The notes beneath the pieces are model-generated. The model saw only the letters and a program-made list of their open reading frames with translations, did not search any database and was not told where the DNA came from. A program made the position numbers and the translations under genes. Source: Caldifarciminota bacterium (GTDB lineage Bacteria; Hydrothermota; Hydrothermia; B15-G9; WFZT01). From it: a stretch of DNA of 5,643 nt. Positions 1-4,961 of this stretch are shown one piece after another. Position 1 is the stretch's first letter. The number at the start of each line of letters is the position of its first letter. The DNA is taken from assembly GCA_026986655.1 (NCBI GenBank), contig JALSOD010000009.1:1-5643 (forward strand), in the 5' to 3' direction.

Positions 1-960
1 ATAAGGATTTTTCACAATCCTCTTCTCAATCACTTCATTCTGGTGAACGCGCACAAGCACAAAATAATTCGCTGTACCAAGCTGATCCGAAATTGATTCA
101 TCATCCTTTAAGGGAATAGCAATGATGTACTCATCTGACTCAGCCGGTTCGTAATGAATTAGTACCTCGTCTACATTGGGAATTTCCTCCTTGATTCTTG
201 ATTCAAGTTCCTCTGAAATTCTATGAGCAGATTTTAGATCTCTCACACTGATTTCAATTACAGCTTCTATAAATCTGTATCGGCCAGAATTTCTGCCAAT
301 CAATCGCTTTATCTTTTTCACCCTGGGGTCACTCGAGAGGATTTCTTTTACATGCATCAGAATATCTGGTTCCACAGAAGCATCCAGTAGGACTTTGAGA
401 GAGTCAATTAATGGTTCAAATGCACTTCTGAAGATAAAGAAAGCCACTACTATTGCCGCATATTTGTCTACATTGGCCATAATACCGGCAAAAACCACGA
501 TGGAGGAGAGAGCATCACTTTTGGAATGATGGCCATCTGCTATCAGGCTTGGGGAATTGTACTTTCTCCCAACCCCAAGCTTGTACTGTGCGAGGAGAAA
601 ACTGACCAATGCAGAGATTGCTGCTACGAGTGCCGCAGTTAAGCGATTCTCAACCGCATGGTTACCCTTAAAGACGGATTCTTTGACAATTTCATAACCG
701 GTGTAAAGAATAGCAAAGGCAACGAACAGAGAGATGAGGTTTTCCAGTTTGTAAAGACCAAATGGAAAAGTTTTTGTTTTTCTTTTTGAAAATGTTATAC
801 CAATCAGCACAAGGATAGAGGTGAAACTATCGGAAAATGAGTGAATAGCATCTGCGAATATGGCAATACTCCCCGAAAATTTGTAAGTTAAAAATTTGAA
901 TACGAATAATAAGAGGGTGACAACAACCGATACTACTTCAACTTTTTGTGTTTGATCCAT
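1..960 (-). CDS. Cation diffusion facilitator (CDF) metal transporter with C-terminal NifX-like domain, 3' end cut by window edge
   Basis: Inner-membrane CDF antiporter that should export a divalent metal (Zn, Fe or Mn class) in exchange for protons. 320 codons are visible from ATG at 960 to the window edge without a stop. About six membrane segments are apparent (near residues 8-28, 32-54, 74-94, 107-124, 150-163, 167-182). The transport site is intact: H40 and D44 in TM2 (ADAIHSFSD) and H145 and D149 in TM5 (DGHHSKSD), the HD-HD set usually linked to zinc, though related MMT1/FieF-like proteins move iron. Residues about 185-272 look like the cytoplasmic dimerisation domain (ZT_dimer). From about 277 a further segment begins (YIIAIPLKDD, then ISDQLGTANYF and VIEKRIVKNP) that resembles the start of a NifX/NifB-type dinitrogenase iron-molybdenum cofactor domain. 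I recall such fusions in other prokaryotes, where the extra domain may sense or bind metal or a cluster. CDF identity is firm, the fusion likely, the metal unknown. The gene has its own TAAAAT box and no Shine-Dalgarno. Confidence 0.93.
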   Translation of the reverse strand, partial: MDQTQKVEVVSVVVTLLLFVFKFLTYKFSGSIAIFADAIHSFSDSFTSILVLIGITFSKRKTKTFPFGLYKLENLISLFVAFAILYTGYEIVKESVFKGNHAVENRLTAALVAAISALVSFLLAQYKLGVGRKYNSPSLIADGHHSKSDALSSIVVFAGIMANVDKYAAIVVAFFIFRSAFEPLIDSLKVLLDASVEPDILMHVKEILSSDPRVKKIKRLIGRNSGRYRFIEAVIEISVRDLKSAHRISEELESRIKEEIPNVDEVLIHYEPAESDEYIIAIPLKDDESISDQLGTANYFVLVRVHQNEVIEKRIVKNPY

Positions 961-966
961 TTACAA

Positions 967-972
967 ATTTTA
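967..972 (-). promoter_or_regulatory. -10 box of the CDF gene, implying a leaderless mRNA
   Basis: On the minus strand TAAAAT is followed by six bases (TTGTAA) and then the ATG of the CDF gene. A -10 hexamer normally spans -12 to -7, so the A of ATG would be +1. No good -35 hexamer sits 17 nt upstream (TTTAAT at best), and there is no Shine-Dalgarno. The same spacing recurs before the Dph6-like gene. Confidence 0.5.
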
Positions 973-1046
973 AATCAAGACCAACGATAATTAAATTGAA
1001 CGACACAGGGTTAGGAACACTGATAAGAGATCTTTAAAAGGAAAAG

Positions 1047-1123
1047 TGGTGGGCGGAGGAGGACTCGAACCTCCGACCTCTGGTATGTGAGACCAGCGTT
1101 CTCGCCACCTGAACTATCCGCCC
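1047..1123 (-). tRNA. tRNA-Val (anticodon CAC), CCA encoded
   Basis: Reads GTG valine codons. Every arm folds on the minus strand: a perfect 7-bp acceptor stem GGGCGGA/TCCGCCC (1117-1123 with 1051-1057), T8 and A9, D stem GTTC/GAAC with a nine-base loop containing GG, anticodon stem CTGGT/ACCAG around loop CTCACAT (anticodon at 1087-1089), five-base variable loop AGGTC, and T arm GGAGG-TTCGAGT-CCTCC. The discriminator A is at 1050 and the encoded CCA at 1047-1049. The body without CCA is 74 nt (1050-1123). No intron. A T-rich run (TTTT, CC, TTTT) follows on the minus strand and may end the transcript. The anticodon follows unambiguously from the fold. Confidence 0.97.
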
Positions 1124-1137
1124 ACACGTGGTTAAAA

Positions 1138-1166
1138 ATATTAACGGCCACCCTATCAATTTTCAA
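1138..1166 (-). promoter_or_regulatory. sigma70-type promoter of the tRNA-Val gene
   Basis: The minus strand reads TTGAAA (1161-1166), exactly 17 nt, then TAATAT (1138-1143), 14 nt before the mature tRNA 5' end. The -35 matches 5 of 6 consensus bases and the -10 matches 4 of 6. Start of transcription would be about 7 nt upstream of the mature end, so only a short 5' leader needs trimming by RNase P. The position and spacing favour a bacterial promoter over an archaeal TATA box, which would lie further upstream. Confidence 0.6.
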
Positions 1167-1201
1167 GCTAAAGCTGCTCGGAAAATTTTTATAATAAAAC
1201 T

Positions 1202-1306
1202 GCACTTAATCAAGAGGATTTAGATAATCCCCGTGATTCCCCTTCGAGAGAAGGTGGATTCTGGCCTCAGACACCACTTTTTGACAAAAAGTTGCGGGGC
1301 ATTTTT
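1202..1306 (+). other. Candidate structured RNA or leader element between the tRNA and the hydrolase gene
   Basis: On the plus strand this stretch folds by eye into a compact four-way junction. An outer stem CCCCGTG/TGCGGGG (1229-1235 with 1293-1299, two G-U pairs) encloses three hairpins: CCTTC-GAGA-GAAGG with a GNRA loop (1241-1254, extendable past a bulged T to 1238-1258), TCTG-GCCT-CAGA (1260-1271), and ACTTTTT-GAC-AAAAAGT (1276-1292), which abuts the outer stem. T-rich sequence follows (1302-1310). A separate hairpin GGATT-TAGAT-AATCC (1216-1230) shares two bases with the outer stem, so the two folds exclude each other. A perfect TATAAT at 1190-1195 could start a transcript near 1202, but no matching -35 is present. 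It fits no riboswitch or ncRNA class that I know. It may be chance, or simply promoter DNA, since TTGACA lies inside the last hairpin. Confidence 0.3.
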
Positions 1307-1309
1307 ACT
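1281..1309 (+). promoter_or_regulatory. Candidate promoter for the metallo-beta-lactamase-fold hydrolase
   Basis: TTGACA (1281-1286), 17 nt, TTTACT (1304-1309): a perfect -35 and a 4-of-6 -10, predicting a start near 1316 and a 5' leader of about 96 nt. A weaker alternative is TTGTTT (1332-1337), 17 nt, TTTAAT (1355-1360). The first overlaps the foldable element, so both readings of that DNA cannot be fully right. Unlike three other genes here, this one has no -10 box next to its start codon. Confidence 0.35.
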
Positions 1310-1399
1310 TTTCCCATATTTTTTAACACTCTTGTTTTCAAGTGACGAATTTTGTTTAATCCAGTGCTTGTAGATTGTTGAAAGACCGTATCATGCAAC

Positions 1400-1411
1400 G
1401 GAAAATTTTCC
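1400..1411. repeat. 12-bp palindrome GGAAAATTTTCC touching the hydrolase start codon
   Basis: GGAAAATTTTCC is a perfect dyad that ends one base before the ATG at 1412. It occupies the place where a ribosome binding site would be, and none is recognisable. It could be an operator or an mRNA element that affects start access, but AT-rich palindromes of this size also arise by chance. Confidence 0.3.
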
Positions 1412-2038
1412 ATGATGAGAGTCATCAGGATCTCTGGTGGATTCTTTCAAACGAACACTTATATTGTAGTGGAGGGAGAATCGTGCATTATTGTTGACCC
1501 TGGTGAGGAGGTCGAGAAAATTATACAGGCAGTAAAAGAGCTTCGATGCACTTCCTTTAAAATTATCTGTACCCATGCGCATTTTGACCACATTCTCGGT
1601 GTCAATCCAATTAAAAGGGAGTTTGGAACAACATTTTTGATTCATCCTGAAGAGTTGCCAATTCTGCGTGGACAGAAGGAATTTGTAAAAACTTTCTGGG
1701 GATTGGACATCGAGGATATCCCAAATTTTGCTGACGGTTTTGTAGATGAAGGGGATGAAATTGGGAATTTGAAGGTGATCCATACACCAGGTCATTCTCC
1801 AGGGTCAATAACACTATTAGGTGATTCATTTGCAATTGTTGGGGACCTGCTTTTTAGAGAATCCGTGGGTAGGACAGATCTGCCAGGTGGGGACAGTACT
1901 ACGCTCCTGAAATCTATCCACAGGATTATTCAACTTCCTGATGACACCATTTTGTATCCAGGTCATGGTCCTGAGACAACAGTGGGTTATGAGAAAAAGC
2001 ACAATCCCATTATTCTGGGGTTAAATCACAGAATTTGA
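1412..2038 (+). CDS. Metallo-beta-lactamase-fold hydrolase, glyoxalase II/YcbL-like
   Basis: Probable cytoplasmic binuclear metal hydrolase of the glyoxalase II group; relatives act on thioesters such as S-lactoylglutathione, but the real substrate is unknown. All seven metal ligands are visible: H55, H57, D59 and H60 in THAHFDH, H128 in TPGHSPG, D145 in VGDLLF and H185 in PGHGPETT. The FRESVGRTDLPGGD segment (148-161) is typical of the short YcbL type, and 208 residues fits that type, which lacks the long C-terminal helical domain of classical glyoxalase II. The N-terminus (SGGFFQTNTYIV, then IIVDPG) is also typical. The start is ATG at 1412; a second ATG follows at once (1415), and an in-frame stop at 1379-1381 leaves no upstream start. 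No Shine-Dalgarno. The 3' end overlaps the convergent Dph6-like gene by 29 nt, and a terminator-like hairpin begins 3 nt after the stop. Confidence 0.93.
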   Translation: MMRVIRISGGFFQTNTYIVVEGESCIIVDPGEEVEKIIQAVKELRCTSFKIICTHAHFDHILGVNPIKREFGTTFLIHPEELPILRGQKEFVKTFWGLDIEDIPNFADGFVDEGDEIGNLKVIHTPGHSPGSITLLGDSFAIVGDLLFRESVGRTDLPGGDSTTLLKSIHRIIQLPDDTILYPGHGPETTVGYEKKHNPIILGLNHRI

Positions 2039-2675
2039 ATCTTCCACTCGAGTGGAATTTTCCAGTTCTAAGTTTCACCTGCTTTCTGAAAATAGGACCA
2101 TCGTATACAAACGTATGAAATTCTCCGTTTTCCCCCATTGGGTCAACCGAATCGGGCAGGGAATGTATGAAATCATCGTTAAATTCTCTGCACAAAAACT
2201 CTCCTGACAATTTTTCAAGGTCAACCACAACTGTGACGGCGCGGAAACCACTTGATATAAATTCATCTGCAAGCTTGAGACTGTCCATCTTCCACAGGGG
2301 GAAAATGGGACGTAATTCCAATTCTTTTAACAGATTTTCCCTGAACAATCTTATATCCTCGAGGAAAATGTCCCCAAAAACGACAGCCTCAATCCCGTGA
2401 CGTTCCATAGCCTCCTTTAAGGTGTCCAAAGTGCTTTTTATGTAGATTTCATTTGATGCCTGGGCCGGAATGTAGGATTTAAAAATCTTTAGACCGAGGG
2501 AGGCAGCCTGTTCCTCAACCAGTTTTTCTCTTACTCCGTGCATGGACACACGGTTAAAATCTTTTGTAATGGTCACCAGCATACCTTCTATCTCAATGTC
2601 AGGATATTCGTTTAGCACCTTGTATAGGGCCAGTATACTGTCCTTTCCTCCACCAGATTGAAGCAGAGCCTTCAT
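2010..2675 (-). CDS. PP-loop ATPase of the Dph6 family (diphthine-ammonia ligase-like)
   Basis: Adenine nucleotide alpha hydrolase fold, an ATP pyrophosphatase that activates a substrate by adenylation. In eukaryotes Dph6 carries out the last, ATP- and ammonium-dependent step of diphthamide synthesis on EF2; archaeal homologues are thought to do the same. The PP-loop is S7-G-G-G-K11-D-S13. Family blocks follow: TITKDFNRVSMHGVRE (35-50), FGDIFLEDIR (100-109), PLWKMD (126-131) and GENGEFHTFVYDGP (181-194). The 221-residue length and these blocks match the bacterial branch I know. Bacteria have no diphthamide, so a different substrate must be assumed; the name marks the family only. ATG at 2675 sits just before the PP-loop, as in relatives. 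TAAAAT lies 6 nt upstream, predicting a leaderless mRNA. The last ten codons are antisense to the hydrolase gene, and codons for KFHSSG carry that gene's probable terminator hairpin. Confidence 0.9.
   Translation of the reverse strand: MKALLQSGGGKDSILALYKVLNEYPDIEIEGMLVTITKDFNRVSMHGVREKLVEEQAASLGLKIFKSYIPAQASNEIYIKSTLDTLKEAMERHGIEAVVFGDIFLEDIRLFRENLLKELELRPIFPLWKMDSLKLADEFISSGFRAVTVVVDLEKLSGEFLCREFNDDFIHSLPDSVDPMGENGEFHTFVYDGPIFRKQVKLRTGKFHSSGRFKFCDLTPE
2042..2061 (+). terminator. Probable intrinsic terminator of the hydrolase gene, inside the Dph6-like coding region
   Basis: TTCCACTCGAGTGGAA is a perfect 16-bp palindrome (stem TTCCAC/GTGGAA, loop TCGA) beginning 3 nt after the hydrolase stop codon and followed by TTTT. 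This is the shape and place of a rho-independent terminator, although the stem is short and the T run has only four bases. On the other strand it encodes part of the C-terminus of the Dph6-like protein. It could instead be a chance palindrome or a CTCGAG-centred protein site. Confidence 0.5.
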
Positions 2676-2681
2676 ACTTAG

Positions 2682-2687
2682 ATTTTA
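2682..2687 (-). promoter_or_regulatory. -10 box of the Dph6-like gene, implying a leaderless mRNA
   Basis: TAAAAT on the minus strand, six bases (CTAAGT), then ATG, the same spacing as for the CDF gene. No clear -35 is present 17 nt upstream. A TATA-like TTTAAAAA at 2712-2719 would be the archaeal alternative, but it would give a start about 16 nt before ATG. Confidence 0.5.
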
Positions 2688-2826
2688 AACTCTATTCCCC
2701 AATTTCTCATCATTTTTAAATATCGGATATGGCTGAAATTTTACAACCGGTAGAAAAGTTGGAGAACCAGTCTGAATACCAAGCCTGAGCGAGTCAACTG
2801 AGACAAATTTTAATTTTGAACTTGCT

Positions 2827-2893
2827 TTAAAAAGTAATATTTATTACAATGTAACTCGAATTTCTATCTATATTTACACTTATTAAAAAGTAA
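2827..2893. promoter_or_regulatory. Dyads and 11-bp direct repeats upstream of the ArsR gene, candidate operators
   Basis: This AT-rich divergent region (gene-free from 2676 to 2935) holds three signals. TTAAAAAGTAA occurs twice, at 2827-2837 and 2883-2893, 56 bp apart. GTAATA-TT-TATTAC (2834-2847) and TTACA-A-TGTAA (2844-2854) are perfect overlapping dyads, and a further TTACA lies at 2874-2878. The second direct repeat ends 4 bp before the -35 box of the ArsR promoter, so a bound protein could block RNA polymerase. ArsR-family repressors commonly bind dyads at their own promoters, so autoregulation is the simplest idea. Low-complexity AT sequence produces such matches easily. Nothing gene-like is convincing in the rest of the gap. 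Confidence 0.4.
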
Positions 2894-2897
2894 ACTA

Positions 2898-2926
2898 TTG
2901 ACATTTATTCTAATTCCAATTAAAAT
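2898..2926 (+). promoter_or_regulatory. Strong sigma70-type promoter of the ArsR gene
   Basis: TTGACA (2898-2903), exactly 17 nt, then TAAAAT (2921-2926): perfect -35 and 5 of 6 at -10. Transcription should start near A2933, leaving about 3 nt before the ATG at 2936. There is no room for a Shine-Dalgarno, so translation must start on a nearly leaderless mRNA. Confidence 0.7.
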
Positions 2927-2935
2927 AAATTCACT

Positions 2936-3277
2936 ATGAAGGAAGAAAAATTTTGTGATGAGTCATACGTTGTGGAGCCATTGGAGGAGTTTTTTAGTGC
3001 TCTCTCCTCAGTCAAAAGGTTGCAGGTGGTTTATCTCCTTCGTACGGGTGAAAAGAGTGTCAAAGAGTTGATGTCCTGTATGAATATAGACCAGTCGTCT
3101 CTGTCCCGACACCTCAATATATTGAAAAAGGCGGGGATTTTAAAGGTAAGAAGGGAAGGGACGCTCACATACTACAGGCTATCTGATCCAAGGGTTGTGG
3201 ATATCATCCAGACCGGCCTGAAGATAGTGATCAAGATTAAAGAAGAAGAGATGACGCGACTCACCTCTCTACAGTAA
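2936..3277 (+). CDS. ArsR-family winged-helix transcriptional regulator
   Basis: 113-residue cytoplasmic DNA-binding protein, probably a dimeric repressor. The winged helix covers about residues 15-90: ALSSVKRLQVVYLL (22-35) is the usual first helix, SVKELMSCMNID (41-52) the helix before the turn, SSLSRHLNILKKAGIL (54-69) the recognition helix, and VRREGTLTYYRLSD (71-84) the beta wing. The helix that holds the ELCVCDL metal site in ArsR and SmtB-type sensors has only one cysteine here (C48); the other is C7. The C-terminal helix lacks the Asp/His set of zinc sensors. It may sense a thiol-reactive or other ligand, or use C7 and C48 together. It has its own strong promoter with dyads upstream, consistent with autoregulation. 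Its end overlaps the end of the importer ATPase gene by 9 nt (convergent), so regulation of that operon is possible but unproven. Confidence 0.9.
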   Translation: MKEEKFCDESYVVEPLEEFFSALSSVKRLQVVYLLRTGEKSVKELMSCMNIDQSSLSRHLNILKKAGILKVRREGTLTYYRLSDPRVVDIIQTGLKIVIKIKEEEMTRLTSLQ

Positions 3278-4030
3278 GGGCTCTATATAGAGTCTGCCAT
3301 CCTGTAGCACAAGGTTGACATGGAACACTTTTGCGAATAGAGAGGGCGAGAAAATTTCCTTTGTATCCCCGGCTTTTACTATTTGGCCGTCAGAAACAAC
3401 GAGGATTTTCTGTCCATAACGGTAAGCGAGGTCAAACTCATGAAGAATCGCGATTATGGTTTTCCCTTCCCTGTTGAGCTGACTCAGTAGCTCCATAATT
3501 TCAAATCTATGCTCGTAGTCAAGATGAGAGGTTGGTTCATCAAGTAAGATGTAATCTGTTCCTTGGGCTATTACCCTTGCAATCCTCACACGCTGAAGTT
3601 CACCAGAAGATAATTCTCCTATTCTCCTATCTCGAAGATAGAGTGTTTTTGTCTTGGAAAGTGCCTCCTCAACTATGGATAAATCCTCTTTCCTTAGAGG
3701 TTCCAGGGGTTTTAGATAGATGTGTCTTCCAAGAGAGACATATTCTCTCACAGTCATACTCTTTTCAGCGAAATCAGTTTGAAGGAGGATAGCAAGTTTC
3801 CTGGCGATTTCCTTGATATTCAATTCTCTTATGTCCCGGCCATCTACTCTTACATTACCCGAGAGAATAAAGGTTCTTTTCAAAAGTGTCCTCAGGATGG
3901 TTGTTTTCCCCGCTCCATTTGGCCCAATAACGCTCCAGAATTCACCCTTCTCAACCTTCCAGGAAAAATTCTTTATGACTTTCCTGTGTTCACCGTATGA
4001 GACTGAAATTTCTCTAAATTCAAGTGCCAT
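3269..4030 (-). CDS. ABC transporter ATPase, FecE/BtuD type (iron chelate, haem or cobalamin uptake)
   Basis: 253-residue cytoplasmic nucleotide-binding subunit that drives import through the adjacent permease. All ABC motifs are present: Walker A GPNGAGKTT (36-44), Q-loop Q84 in ILLQTDF, signature LSSGELQ (140-146), Walker B YILLDE (160-165), D-loop SHLD (168-171) and H-loop H197. The H-loop context is LHEFDLAYRYG instead of the usual LHDLNLA, a mild change. The tail (SPSLFAKVFHVNL, then RLYIEPLL) matches the FecE/BtuD/FhuC family, whose full length is about 250-260. The ATG at 4030 lies inside the end of the permease gene (11-nt overlap), with no Shine-Dalgarno, so translational coupling is likely. 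The substrate cannot be told from this subunit. The gene ends against the convergent ArsR gene. Confidence 0.94.
   Translation of the reverse strand: MALEFREISVSYGEHRKVIKNFSWKVEKGEFWSVIGPNGAGKTTILRTLLKRTFILSGNVRVDGRDIRELNIKEIARKLAILLQTDFAEKSMTVREYVSLGRHIYLKPLEPLRKEDLSIVEEALSKTKTLYLRDRRIGELSSGELQRVRIARVIAQGTDYILLDEPTSHLDYEHRFEIMELLSQLNREGKTIIAILHEFDLAYRYGQKILVVSDGQIVKAGDTKEIFSPSLFAKVFHVNLVLQDGRLYIEPLL
3281..3292. repeat. 12-bp palindrome CTCTATATAGAG at the ArsR/ATPase gene junction
   Basis: A perfect dyad beginning 3 nt after the ArsR stop codon and inside the last codons (LYIE) of the ATPase gene. The position mirrors the hairpin that follows the hydrolase stop at 2042. No T run follows and the stem is weak, so a terminator role is doubtful; an operator or chance are equally possible. 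Confidence 0.25.
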
Positions 4031-4961
4031 TTTTGTTCAAAATATAAAAGAAAAACGGTACTCCTATGAGAGAAGTTAAAACTCCGATGGGAAATTCGAT
4101 AGGGAAGAGATACCTCGACGACATATCTGCAAGTAGTAAAAGTATAATTCCGACGAGTATTGAAACGCTGAAGATGTCGAAGTGTCTTCTCGCACCCAAC
4201 AACCTGGCAATGTGAGGTGATATCAGACCGATAAAACCAATTGCACCGACGATGGAGATGATGATTCCAGTTGAAATTGAACTCAGAACAAATGTTAGTT
4301 TCCTCATAAAATCAACGTTTACACCTATGGAGTATGCTTCTTCTTCGCCGAGAGAGAGGACATCAAAACTCCTGTTAAATAAGAAATAGACAATTGCACA
4401 GACAACAACGATGAAGAGCCCCAAAATTATAAATTCCAGCTCTCTCCCTGTTACAATTATTCCAAATGATCCCCATAATAGATAGAGAATTTTTTCAATG
4501 CCTTCTCTTTTCAATGTCAGGACGAGTAAAACTGTACTGTAGCTGAAAAAGTTGAAGATTACACCCCCGAGGAGGAGCTTTTTTAAGTCCATGAAACCCC
4601 TCTGTGTTGAAAACCAGTAAATTATCACAGTTGTGAGAATAGCCCCCAGGAAGGCAAAGAAAGAGAGAATTAAAAAATTACTGTATCCGAGTAGAATAGC
4701 CACTGAGTAACCTAAAAGTGCACCACCTGAGATTCCTACAAGGTAAGGCTCCGCAAGTGGATTCAGGAAAATTGTCTGAAGAGCAGTTCCGTTGGATGAA
4801 AGTGAAATTCCTGTCACGATCCCCAATACATATCTTGTCAATCTAAGATCAAAGATTTCCCTGATTTTGTAACTTTTATCAACAGAGAAGAATAGGATCG
4901 AGATGACAAAAAAAGTAATAAGGAGAAAAATGTATATCCTTGCTCTCTTCAATCCCTGCAC
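4020..4961 (-). CDS. ABC importer permease, FecCD/BtuC family
   Basis: 313-residue integral membrane protein, expected as a homodimer with two ATPase subunits in a type II importer for siderophore, haem or cobalamin. Family landmarks in order: LRLTRYVLGIVTGISLS (39-55), LNPLAEPYLVGISGGALLG (66-84), the coupling segment LGEEEAYSIGV (204-214) that contacts the ATPase, GAIGFIGLISPHIARLLGARRH (239-260), LADMSSRYLFP (277-287) and EFPIGVLTSLIGVPFF (289-304). About nine or ten membrane helices can be drawn. It is slightly short for the family (usually about 320-350). The start is GTG at 4961, the first usable start in an otherwise open frame; the next Met is residue 124. A TTG at codon 4 is an alternative. 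The GTG lies 13 nt inside the upstream glycosyltransferase gene, which implies coupling. Only one permease gene is present, consistent with a homodimer. Confidence 0.92.
   Translation of the reverse strand: MQGLKRARIYIFLLITFFVISILFFSVDKSYKIREIFDLRLTRYVLGIVTGISLSSNGTALQTIFLNPLAEPYLVGISGGALLGYSVAILLGYSNFLILSFFAFLGAILTTVIIYWFSTQRGFMDLKKLLLGGVIFNFFSYSTVLLVLTLKREGIEKILYLLWGSFGIIVTGRELEFIILGLFIVVVCAIVYFLFNRSFDVLSLGEEEAYSIGVNVDFMRKLTFVLSSISTGIIISIVGAIGFIGLISPHIARLLGARRHFDIFSVSILVGIILLLLADMSSRYLFPIEFPIGVLTSLIGVPFFFYILNKNGT

Noticed and set aside
1011..1205. 64-codon minus-strand ORF across the tRNA
   Set aside because: It is a read-through of the tRNA-Val gene and its promoter, and the translated sequence has no protein features.
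1229..1299. A second tRNA or tRNA-like cloverleaf in the gap
   Set aside because: The outer stem has 7 bp and a 2-nt spacer as in a tRNA, but there is no TTCRA-type T loop over a proper stem, no seven-base anticodon loop and no CCA end on either strand.
1391..1835. Minus-strand ORFs of 134 and 74 codons inside the hydrolase gene
   Set aside because: Both lie antisense to a complete, well-conserved metallo-beta-lactamase-fold gene and show no domain of their own.
2712..2719. Archaeal TATA box TTTAAAAA upstream of the Dph6-like gene
   Set aside because: The other genes lack TATA boxes at the matching distance, while sigma70-type hexamers with 17-nt spacing fit the tRNA and ArsR genes better.
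2729..2788. Plus-strand small ORF of 19 codons (MAEILQPVEKLENQSEYQA) in the gap before the ArsR gene
   Set aside because: No Shine-Dalgarno, no good promoter at the right spacing and no recognisable motif; an ORF of this length is expected by chance.
2676..2935. Known riboswitch (cobalamin, TPP or FMN) upstream of the ArsR gene
   Set aside because: No conserved box of these classes is seen, and the ArsR promoter lies next to its start codon, leaving no leader in which a riboswitch could act.
3532..4079. Plus-strand ORFs opposite the ABC ATPase gene
   Set aside because: Antisense to a gene with all ABC motifs in place; composition and lack of motifs mark them as shadows.
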